The notes under the pieces: model-generated
Database searches by the model: none
Seen by the model: only the letters and a program-made list of their open reading frames with translations
Told to the model about the DNA's origin: nothing
Translations under genes and position numbers: made by a program
NCBI GenBank assembly: GCA_017527075.1
Contig: JAFXQM010000008.1
Span: 124,001-188,000 of the forward strand
Source of the DNA: Selenomonadaceae bacterium
GTDB lineage: Bacteria; Bacillota; Negativicutes; Selenomonadales; Selenomonadaceae
Direction of reading: 5' to 3'
Length of the DNA: 64,000 bases
Shown here: in pieces, positions 57,859 to 64,000 of the stretch
Layout: each line of letters starts with the position of its first letter
Position numbering within the stretch: position 1 is the stretch's first letter

Positions 57859-59945
57859 TAAATTAATTCTTTGAACTTTCCCTTGTAAAAGTCCTCAAAA
57901 ATTTTCGTGACTTCGCGCTGAATCTCTGAGCCGTCGCCCTCGTGAAGAATTTCAATGAAGCCCCAGCGGTCGAGCAGAACGGAGGCAATGTGACCAATCG
58001 TTTCCAGCGTGAATTCGTCGGCGTCGAGCGGCGCGAGCAGGACAATCGCCGTGCGAACAATTTCTCCGTCGTCGGGATAAACGAAACCCTCGCCGAGCTG
58101 AAGAATCCCGAAGGCAGCCGCCTTGACCGCCGCGCACTTGCAGTGGAGCAAAATCATGTGCCGCCCGATAATCAGCGTCGAGCCTTTGTCCTCGCGCAGG
58201 AGAAGTTCCTTGGAAATTTCCGCGCGGCTTCGGTCGTCCTCGCCGGCAATCTTGCCCGCCAAGTCGCAGGCGTCGTTTATGTTGAAAATTTTTTCGCGGA
58301 CGTAAAAATAATTCGTCATGAGCTCTTGAATCGCCCGCCCGTATGAATTCATCTTGCGCAAGCCTTCCGTGAACGGCGGACGCGGCTCAAACTCCTCGGC
58401 ACTCGCCAAAAATTCTTTGTTCTGCCGAGAAAGCTCCGCCTCAATTTTTTTCCTGTCCTCCTCAATCATGGCGGCGTTGACGACGACAACTTTTTTTTCG
58501 ACGCGCGGAATCGGCACCGTGGAAATTATAAACTCAAAATCTTTGGCGGCAATGTAATCGGAATTAATTTCCAGAATCGGAACCTCGTCGACGATTTTGA
58601 GCGTGGGAAAGTTCGCGCGAAGTCTGCTCGCCAAAAGCCGCGAAGTGCCCATGCCCGTCGGACACGCCACCACCACCCGATGAACCGCGTGGGAAAATTT
58701 TTCGCTGTCGGAAAGAGCCGCGCCCAAGTGCATGGCAATGTACGCAATCTCCGCGTCGGGCAAAGTCGCTCCGACCTCCGCTTCGACCTCCGCCACGCAT
58801 TTTCTCGTCAGGCTCATCAGTTCGGGGTAATGCTGTTGAATCTCGCCGAGCAGCGGGTTGCGGATGTCCATGTGCATTTTCAGGCGGCTTATCGTCGGCG
58901 CAAGGTGATTGACCAGCCCCGCCAGCAAATTTTGATTCTTTTCGATGTCGCGCCCCGTGATTTTCGCCGCGCGCTTCATAATCTGCCGCGCCAATGTCAC
59001 CAGCCGAAAATTATCCATCATGGGAATCGTTCCGAGACTCGCCGAGCTGTAACGGCTCCGCGCGCCGAGGATGTGCATGGTGATGTAACAAACTTCACTC
59101 GCGGGCACGTCGACCGCGAACGCCGCAGAAATTTTTTCCGCCAAATTTTTCGCCGCAGAAAATTCTCTGGTGCCTCTCACTCGCCCGCAAGTTTGCGCGT
59201 CGAGTTTAATCGCCTCGTGATTTTTTATCCGCCGCAAAACCAGCGACAGGTGCACGACCAATCCGATGAACGCGTTGTCCGAAAGTTTGTAACCCAAATC
59301 GTTTTCCGTCACGCGAATCATTTGCTCCAGCCGCCGCCACTCACCCGCGTCAATCAGCTCCAACAAAAACTTCGACACTTGCGCGACGGGCTGTTCCTCA
59401 GGCAAATTGTCTTGCATTAAATTCAGCAGCCGCTCTTCGCCGACGTGTTCATAAATATAGCGGACAATCGCCCGCCGCAAATCTCTTTCGTCGCCGAGTA
59501 AGCTCACGCCCAGCCCCGGCTTGCGCAAAAGTTTTAAGCCCTGTTCGCGAAACCAATCCTCCAACTTGTCCAAGTCATTGCTTATCGTCGAATCCGTCAC
59601 GTGCACCGCCGACGACAGCACGAAAAGTTTTATCGGCTCGCGGCTCGAAAGCAGTTGGCTGATGATGATTGAGCGTCGCTCGCTCGGAGTGTACTCGCGT
59701 TTTTCCATGGACTTGAGCCGTTGCGCCAGCGCGTATCGTTTAACTTCGCTGCCGACGACTTTTATGCCCGCGCCCGATTTTTTTTCCAACCGCAGACCGA
59801 TTTTGTCCAAAAGTTCTTCGACCTTGGGCAGTTGTCGCGAAATTGTTTTTGAGCTGACCGACAGCCGCGCGCCGATGTCCGCCGTCGTTCGGAATTCATT
59901 TTCTTGCAGAAGTAATTTCAAAATATCGCGCGTCCGCTGCTCCAT
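57858..59945 (-). CDS. PRD-containing transcriptional regulator with PTS EIIB and EIIA domains (MtlR/LicR type)
   Basis: This 695-aa regulator is controlled by the phosphotransferase system. In order it has an HTH_11 DNA-binding domain (~5-60), a second Mga-like HTH (~90-165), PRD1 (His232 in VVHLSL and His291 in TMHILG), PRD2 (His347 in LVNHLAP and His406 in AMHLGAA), a EIIB-like domain with Cys428 in ACPTGMGTS, and a EIIA domain with GRHMILLHCK. Such proteins activate sugar or sugar-alcohol PTS operons when dephosphorylated at EIIB. No PTS genes are adjacent, so its target is unknown. I chose the ATG at 59945; its TAGGAG overlaps the end of the 156-bp element, and it has no room for a private promoter outside that element. 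Confidence 0.9.
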   Translation of the reverse strand: MEQRTRDILKLLLQENEFRTTADIGARLSVSSKTISRQLPKVEELLDKIGLRLEKKSGAGIKVVGSEVKRYALAQRLKSMEKREYTPSERRSIIISQLLSSREPIKLFVLSSAVHVTDSTISNDLDKLEDWFREQGLKLLRKPGLGVSLLGDERDLRRAIVRYIYEHVGEERLLNLMQDNLPEEQPVAQVSKFLLELIDAGEWRRLEQMIRVTENDLGYKLSDNAFIGLVVHLSLVLRRIKNHEAIKLDAQTCGRVRGTREFSAAKNLAEKISAAFAVDVPASEVCYITMHILGARSRYSSASLGTIPMMDNFRLVTLARQIMKRAAKITGRDIEKNQNLLAGLVNHLAPTISRLKMHMDIRNPLLGEIQQHYPELMSLTRKCVAEVEAEVGATLPDAEIAYIAMHLGAALSDSEKFSHAVHRVVVACPTGMGTSRLLASRLRANFPTLKIVDEVPILEINSDYIAAKDFEFIISTVPIPRVEKKVVVVNAAMIEEDRKKIEAELSRQNKEFLASAEEFEPRPPFTEGLRKMNSYGRAIQELMTNYFYVREKIFNINDACDLAGKIAGEDDRSRAEISKELLLREDKGSTLIIGRHMILLHCKCAAVKAAAFGILQLGEGFVYPDDGEIVRTAIVLLAPLDADEFTLETIGHIASVLLDRWGFIEILHEGDGSEIQREVTKIFEDFYKGKFKELI

Positions 59946-59957
59946 CAAATCATCTCC

Positions 59958-60113
59958 TAGGGTGTGTTGAAAAATTCAAACTCACTATGTGACGAGGAAT
60001 TTTTTCGACTGACGAGGCGCAAGCGCGAAGGTGTAGTAAGCTACAGCGAGCGCGCGGCAACGACGTCAGACGGAAAAATAACCGTCACTTGCCGAATTTA
60101 TCAACAGACCCTA
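59958..60113. mobile_element. 156-bp MITE-like element, copy 2
   Basis: It has the same length, TA flanks and terminal inverted repeats as copy 1 (TAGGGTGTGTTGAAAAATTC at the left; GAATTTATCAACAGACCCTA at the right). The interior is nearly identical to copy 1. It fills the entire gap between hypE and the PRD regulator: its right end supplies the TAG stop of hypE, and its left end abuts the regulator's Shine-Dalgarno. Confidence 0.8.
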
Positions 60114-61106
60114 ACAAATGCGCGGAACAAGTTCGCCCGCCGGCATATCGACAATCCTCACGCCGCCGAGTGCCGTCCTCAAGCCGACACGTCCCGCCGA
60201 GTTCGCGACAACCTCTCCGACTTCCGCCGCGTCGAAGCCGTAAATATTTTTCTTCATGACCGACAAAATTTTTTCAGCTGACTCAGCGGGCACGACCGCG
60301 ACGATTTTTCCTTCGTTGGCGAGCTCCAGCACGTCGAAGCCGAGAATATCGCACACGCCCCTGACTTCCTCGCGCACGGGAATTTTTTCTTCGTCGAGCA
60401 AAATCCCGACGTTCGCCGCCCGGGCAATCTCGTTGAGCACCGCCGCCACTCCTCCGCGCGTCGCGTCCCTGAGCATGGCAATCTTCGGCTCCACACTCAA
60501 CATTTCCCGAATCATTTTGTTCAGCGGCGCACAGTCCGATTTAATTTCTTCGGGCAGCTCCAGTCCGTGCCGCTCCGCAAGAATCGTCGTCGCGTGGTCG
60601 CCGAGTGTGCCCGACACCAAAACTTTCATGCCCGCGCAAATTTTTTTCGCCGAGATGTCCGCGCCGTCAATCAGTTCGCCGACGCCCGCCGTGTTGATGA
60701 AAATTCCGTCCGCCTGCCCGCGCCCGACGACTTTCGTGTCGCCCGTGACGATTTTAACTTCAGCCTCGCGCGCCGCCTCCGCCATCGACGCGACGATTTT
60801 TTTCAGCGCGTCGAAGTCAAAGCCTTCCTCCAAAATCACGCCGACGGAAATATATTTCGGCACCGCGCCCGTCACCGCCAAGTCATTGACCGTGCCGCAA
60901 ATCGACAGCTTGCCGATATCTCCGCCGCGAAAAAAAATCGGGCGAACAACGTAACTGTCGGTCGTCATCGCCAACTTTCCAATCTTCGCGCCGTCGTGGA
61001 GCTCGTGCAAAATTTCGTTGTCGAAGGCGGGCAAAATTATTTCGTGCAAAAGTTCCGCGCTCAACTTTCCGCCCGCGCCGTGTGCCGTCAAAATTTTTTT
61101 GCTCAT
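60111..61106 (-). CDS. hypE: Hydrogenase maturation protein HypE
   Basis: HypE dehydrates the carbamoyl group, loaded on its C-terminal Cys by HypF, to a thiocyanate that is passed to the HypC-HypD complex for the Fe-CN ligands of [NiFe]-hydrogenase. The 331-aa protein starts MSKKILTAHGAGGK, has the PurM-like ATP-binding region (MTTDSYVVRPIFFRGGDIG, VTGDTKVV), DATRGGVAAVLNE, and ends with the essential PRIC tetrapeptide. I chose the ATG at 61106 after CGGGAGAAAATTTT; the frame runs 12 codons further without a ribosome site. The TAG stop is provided by the 156-bp element without loss of the terminal Cys. hypF and hypC are not in this window. Confidence 0.96.
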   Translation of the reverse strand: MSKKILTAHGAGGKLSAELLHEIILPAFDNEILHELHDGAKIGKLAMTTDSYVVRPIFFRGGDIGKLSICGTVNDLAVTGAVPKYISVGVILEEGFDFDALKKIVASMAEAAREAEVKIVTGDTKVVGRGQADGIFINTAGVGELIDGADISAKKICAGMKVLVSGTLGDHATTILAERHGLELPEEIKSDCAPLNKMIREMLSVEPKIAMLRDATRGGVAAVLNEIARAANVGILLDEEKIPVREEVRGVCDILGFDVLELANEGKIVAVVPAESAEKILSVMKKNIYGFDAAEVGEVVANSAGRVGLRTALGGVRIVDMPAGELVPRIC

Positions 61107-61141
61107 AAAATTTTCTCCCGTAAAAATTTTTCCGCGCGCCA

Positions 61142-61170
61142 ATCATACACCACTTGCTTTGACTTTGCAA
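61142..61170 (-). promoter_or_regulatory. Promoter of hypE
   Basis: On the minus strand TTGCAA (plus 61165-61170), 17 bases, then TATGAT (plus 61142-61147). It lies downstream of the hypD terminator-like hairpin. Confidence 0.6.
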
Positions 61171-61194
61171 AATCATTTGCGCCGAAAAAAATTT

Positions 61195-61230
61195 GAGCCC
61201 CACAGAAATTTTCCGTGAGGCTCTTTTTTT
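61195..61230. terminator. Terminator-like hairpin after hypD
   Basis: GAGCCCCAC (61195-61203) pairs with GTGAGGCTC (61215-61223, one mismatch). Seven T follow on the plus strand; on the minus strand AAATTTTTTT follows. It separates hypD from hypE. Confidence 0.6.
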
Positions 61231-61232
61231 GT

Positions 61233-62309
61233 TTACCACTTGAAATTTTTTCCTCCGTATTTGAACCACGCCGCGCACACTCCCTCCACCGAAACCATGC
61301 ACGGTCCGATTGCGTGCAGCGGCTGACACGCCTTGCCAAACAGCGGACACTCCGTCGGATTGATGACGCCGCGCAGCACTTCGCCACACCGACACGCCGA
61401 TTTTTTTTCCGCGTGCTCAAGTTCAATCGGCTCCGCGCGCTCGATGTCGAACGCCGCAAACTCCTCGCGCATTCTCAGCCCCGACGACGGAATCTTTCCA
61501 ATGCCTCGCCAATCCGCGTCCGCGACTTCGTAGACCTGCGATAAAATTTTTTGCGCCGCGACGTTTCCTTCCGCCTTGACCACCGCCCGATAGTCATTGG
61601 CGACCTCGGCTCGCCCGCCGTCAATCTGCTCAAGCAAACTCACCAACGCCGTCAAAATTTCGTCAGCCTCGAAGCCCGCGACTGCACTCGGCACTAAAAA
61701 TTCTTCCGACAAAAAATTAAAGGCTCTCGCCCCGATAACCACCGCCACGTGCCCCGGCAGTAAAAACCCGTCGACCTTCGTCGCCGCGTCACCCAATAAA
61801 AACCTCAGCGCGGGTGGAACTAATTTCTGCGCCGACAGCATGAATAAATTTTTTATCCCTTGCGCCTTCGCTGCCAAGACCGTTGCCGCTTGCGTCGGAG
61901 CCGTCGTCTCGAAGCCCACTGCCAAGAAAATAATTTTCTTGCGCGGGTTTTCCTTCGCGAGCGTCAAACTGTCCAGCGGCGAGTAAACCACTCGAAAGTT
62001 CGCGCCCTCGGCTGCTGCTGCCGACAAACTCGTCCTCGTCCCCGGCACCTTGAGCATGTCCCCGAACGTCGCCACGACAAATCCTTTCTTGCGCGCATAC
62101 TCGATTGCTTTGTCAATGTACTCGTCGTTCGTCACGCACACCGGACAACCCGGTCCCGACACCAGCTCCACATTCTCCGGCAAAACTTGTCGAATCCCCG
62201 AACGAAATATCGCGACCGTGTGAGTGCCGCACACTTCCATCAGCCGCAACTTCTTCTTTCCTTCAGCGAGCTTCGCAATCCTCTTGACCAACTTCATCGT
62301 GTCAGCCAT
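61233..62309 (-). CDS. hypD: Hydrogenase maturation protein HypD
   Basis: HypD is the 4Fe-4S scaffold that, with HypC, assembles the Fe(CN)2CO unit of [NiFe]-hydrogenase. The 358-aa protein has the invariant motifs MEVCGTHT (~24-31), GPGCPVCVT (~53-61), TFGDMLKVPG, LAVGFETTAPT, LPGHVAVVIG, and the C-terminal Cys cluster (CRCGEVLRG, PTECPLFGKAC). The ATG at 62309 is seven bases after the HNH stop; GAGGAGG lies 14 bases upstream, and GGGA is closer. Its presence with hypE implies a [NiFe]-hydrogenase elsewhere in the genome. Confidence 0.96.
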   Translation of the reverse strand: MADTMKLVKRIAKLAEGKKKLRLMEVCGTHTVAIFRSGIRQVLPENVELVSGPGCPVCVTNDEYIDKAIEYARKKGFVVATFGDMLKVPGTRTSLSAAAAEGANFRVVYSPLDSLTLAKENPRKKIIFLAVGFETTAPTQAATVLAAKAQGIKNLFMLSAQKLVPPALRFLLGDAATKVDGFLLPGHVAVVIGARAFNFLSEEFLVPSAVAGFEADEILTALVSLLEQIDGGRAEVANDYRAVVKAEGNVAAQKILSQVYEVADADWRGIGKIPSSGLRMREEFAAFDIERAEPIELEHAEKKSACRCGEVLRGVINPTECPLFGKACQPLHAIGPCMVSVEGVCAAWFKYGGKNFKW

Positions 62310-62315
62310 TCCCGT

Positions 62316-62645
62316 TTACTTCTTCCTCCTCTTGACTGCTTCCTTGACCGCTGAGACAATCTTCCCGCTCGTGAACGCCAAATTCTTTTTCACAGCTCTG
62401 ACTGCTCTTTGCTTGTTCATCTTGGCAAGGTCAGGCAACGTGTCCTTCAAGCTTGCTTGCTTCGACCTGTTGCAATGCTTGCACAAACACTGCAGATTGA
62501 AAAGCTTGTCACTCCCTCCATACTTCTGAGGAACAATGTGGTCAATGTCAACGTCAGCCTTGCGAATCTTTTTCCCGCATCTTGCGCAAGTGTACCATCC
62601 ATGATTCGAATCGTTACTTGCAAACCAATCCTCCCTGTACCCCAC
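62316..62645 (-). CDS. Small HNH endonuclease
   Basis: This 109-aa stand-alone HNH nuclease is preceded by a structured leader. Zinc-finger cysteines CARC and CKHC flank the core DIDHIVPQKYGGSDKLFNLQ, with the HNH residues Asp-His, Asn and the CNRSK helix intact. The C-terminus is strongly basic (AVRAVKKNLAF ... EAVKRRKK), suited to nucleic-acid binding. I chose the GTG at 62645 because AAAGGAG lies nine bases upstream. An ATG six codons earlier (62663) has its GGGAGG locked in a hairpin only one base away. The still longer frame to 62768 reads through hairpins and is unlikely to be coding. It is seven bases before hypD. Confidence 0.8.
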   Translation of the reverse strand: MGYREDWFASNDSNHGWYTCARCGKKIRKADVDIDHIVPQKYGGSDKLFNLQCLCKHCNRSKQASLKDTLPDLAKMNKQRAVRAVKKNLAFTSGKIVSAVKEAVKRRKK

Positions 62646-62663
62646 AACCTCATCTCCTTTCAT

Positions 62664-62765
62664 CCTCCCGGAAGGGAGGGTGGGCGGAGGCAGGTAACCT
62701 AACCAACCACCCGCAAACCCCGAAGGGTGGTTCGGCGCGAGTGTCGAAAATTCCTGCTTGACAAG
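62664..62765 (-). promoter_or_regulatory. Structured leader of the HNH gene
   Basis: Three hairpins occur within ~100 bases: CCTCCC-GGAA-GGGAGG (62664-62679), AACCACCC paired with GGGTGGTT across a 12-base loop (~62704-62732), and GCTTG-A-CAAGC (62755-62765). No known riboswitch is recognised. Confidence 0.5.
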
Positions 62766-62810
62766 CAAAAAATTTTTTCAAGGAAATTCAGCAAGCAAAT
62801 TCGAGTCGTC

Positions 62811-63077
62811 GAAAAATCTGCCGGCAGAAAATTTTTGTCGCGCCTGTTGAAAAATCCGTCGGCAGAAAATTTTTTGTCGCGGCAGTCGAAAATCCGCCGG
62901 CAGAAAAATTTTTGTCGCGGCCGTCGAAAATCCGCCGGCAGAAAATTTTTGTCGTGGCTGTTGAAAAATCTGCCGAAGAAAAATTTTTGTCGCGGCCGCC
63001 GAAAAATCTGTCAGCAGAAAAATTTTTATCGCGGTCGTCGAAAATCCGTCAGCAGAAAAATTTTTATCGCGGCCGTC
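62811..63077. repeat. Seven-unit ~38-bp tandem repeat
   Basis: Units begin at 62811, 62849, 62888, 62926, 62963, 63001 and 63040 (37-39 bp each). The consensus is GAAAAATCCGCCGGCAGA followed by AAATTTTTGTCGCGGCCGTC. There are no spacers. It lies between the HNH leader and the stop of the phosphatase gene. Confidence 0.9.
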
Positions 63078-63088
63078 GTTTAAAAATT

Positions 63089-63535
63089 TTAGCGGACAAA
63101 TTCGAGCAGAGCCGAGCAACCGATAAGTATGTCGCGATAACTGGCAGAATAATCGTCGGTGTACCACGGGTCGTCAACGTCGCGGTGTTCGCCCGCAAAA
63201 TCCATCAGCAAGAAAATTTTTTTATCGGGGTCGCCGCCGCAAATCTCTTTCATGTCCCGAACGTTCGCGCGGTCAAGCCCCACGAGATAATCGAAGCGTT
63301 TGTAATCACTGCTCAACAAAAGTTTCGACGTGCGCCGCGTGAACGGCACATTATTTTTCCGCAACGCGCGCGCCGTGCCCTCGGACATGGGCGTGCCCAC
63401 CGACGGATGACAGCCCGCCGACTCAATCAAAAAATTTTTCTCCAAGCCCGCCTCCGCGACCAAGTGTTTCATCACGAACTCAGCCATCGGTGAGCGGCAA
63501 ATGTTCCCGAAGCAAACGAAAATAATTTTTGTCAT
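63089..63535 (-). CDS. Low-molecular-weight protein-tyrosine phosphatase
   Basis: This 148-aa cytoplasmic phosphatase has the P-loop CFGNICRSPMAEF at residues 8-20 (nucleophile Cys8, Arg14) and the general-acid loop DVDDPWYTDD (~120-129). Family members dephosphorylate tyrosine kinases that control capsule or exopolysaccharide synthesis, or protein arginine phosphates (YwlE type); the isoleucine at position 12 within the P-loop does not settle which. The ATG overlaps the preceding stop as ATGA, so it is translationally coupled to the methionine gamma-lyase-family gene. Confidence 0.93.
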   Translation of the reverse strand: MTKIIFVCFGNICRSPMAEFVMKHLVAEAGLEKNFLIESAGCHPSVGTPMSEGTARALRKNNVPFTRRTSKLLLSSDYKRFDYLVGLDRANVRDMKEICGGDPDKKIFLLMDFAGEHRDVDDPWYTDDYSASYRDILIGCSALLEFVR

Positions 63536-64000
63536 GCCAAATCCTCCAGCTCTTGAGCCGCGCCCAAAATTCCAATCGCCGCGTGCTCGAACGTCAGCCC
63601 GCCCTGCAAATAAACCGCGTAAGGCGCGCGCAACGGTCCGTCCGCCGACAGCTCAATCGACGCGCCCTGCACGAACGTGCCCGCCGCCATGATGACTTGG
63701 TCTTCGTACCCTGGCATGTCCCACGGCTCCGGCGACGCGAACGAATCCACCGGCGAAAATTTTTGTATCGCGCGACAAAATTTTATCAGCCGCTCCGCCG
63801 ACCGCAACTCAATCGCTTGAATGATGTCGCCGCGAATTTCTTCGGGCAGAGGGCTCGTTTTGTATCCAAGCTCCGAAAAAATTCCCGCCGCGAAAATTGC
63901 GCTCTTGAGTGCCTGCGCCGTCACGTGCGGTGCCATGAACAATCCTTGGTAAAGAAGCCGCGGCGTCCCCAAGCTCGCGCCCAACTCGTCGCCCATGCCC
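63532..64000 (-). CDS. Methionine gamma-lyase family (aluminium-resistance type) protein, C-terminal part
   Basis: Only the C-terminal ~155 residues are in the window; the gene continues past the right edge. The sequence GLFMAPHVTAQALKSAIFAAGIF, PEEIRGDIIQAIELRSAERLI, EPWDMPGYEDQVIMAAGTFVQGASIELSADGPLR and AVYLQGGLTFEHA matches the PLP-dependent family annotated as cystathionine beta-lyase/aluminium resistance protein. The PLP-lysine lies in the missing part. The true reaction is uncertain. It overlaps the phosphatase gene start by four bases. Confidence 0.9.
   Translation of the reverse strand, partial: GMGDELGASLGTPRLLYQGLFMAPHVTAQALKSAIFAAGIFSELGYKTSPLPEEIRGDIIQAIELRSAERLIKFCRAIQKFSPVDSFASPEPWDMPGYEDQVIMAAGTFVQGASIELSADGPLRAPYAVYLQGGLTFEHAAIGILGAAQELEDLA

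Noticed and set aside
62646..62768. 41-codon N-terminal extension of the HNH protein
   Set aside because: The segment consists of hairpins and a Pro/Gly-rich translation with no ribosome site.
62811..63077. Possible CRISPR array
   Set aside because: The ~38-bp units are contiguous, with no unique spacers between them, and no cas genes are nearby.
62727..63083. 118-residue Lys/Arg-rich reading frame on the plus strand
   Set aside because: It is simply the translation of the tandem repeat, lacks a ribosome site, and shows no protein-like conservation pattern.

Overview
The window reads as one contig of a Gram-negative-type Firmicute, most likely a Selenomonadaceae-like member of the Negativicutes. 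This is inferred, not proven. The reasons are the N-terminal FIFDLQRFA motif on one RTX protein, the mix of outer-surface RTX, lipoprotein and Tat-secreted proteins with Firmicutes-style strong AGGAGG ribosome sites, an MtlR-type PRD regulator, and housekeeping genes (coaE, uvrB, lysS, def, radA, hemW, hypD, hypE) of clostridial flavour. I saw no rRNA, tRNA or CRISPR array.

Layout. 0-16 kb: five very large RTX (GGxGxDxxx) repeat proteins on the minus strand, with coaE on the plus strand between them. 16-25 kb: uvrB, a clostripain-like lipoprotein, two paralogous small lipoproteins, a YhdT/PanF-type pantothenate uptake pair, and lysS. 25-27 kb: a NYN-domain protein with five LOTUS/OST-HTH repeats and a small partner gene. 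27-30 kb: a sixth RTX protein of a different secretion type, divergent from an orphan larB. 30.6-50.3 kb: an island of exported hydrolases. It holds a SYLF protein, an Ntn hydrolase lipoprotein, five tandem Tat-type carboxylesterases, three Tat-type amidohydrolases, a Tat lipoprotein of the DUF3089 alpha/beta-hydrolase type, a double-glycine-leader peptide, and an intact TnpB inserted exactly between two esterases. 50.4-64 kb: housekeeping genes (def, YdcF-like, CorC/HlyC, radA, hemW, a secreted metalloprotease, YigZ), a PRD/PTS regulator, hypE, hypD, an HNH gene, a tyrosine phosphatase, and the end of a methionine gamma-lyase-family gene.

Three non-coding layers stand out. First, heptamer arrays (TTAGGAG/TTAGGAA and complements) occur at nine gene junctions and often fold as long hairpins in 5' leaders, but are absent from the 27.4-50.4 kb hydrolase island. 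Second, a 156-bp TA-flanked element with terminal inverted repeats (MITE-like) occurs twice, each time filling an entire intergenic gap and supplying the neighbouring stop codon. Third, a 7-unit, ~38-bp tandem array lies beside the phosphatase gene.

The most interesting candidates for new biology are the NYN-LOTUS locus with freshly amplified 225-bp repeats, the heptamer-hairpin leader family, the 156-bp element, and the ~88-residue non-RTX module shared by three giant proteins. Start codons were moved from the longest reading frame where a better Shine-Dalgarno site decided it.
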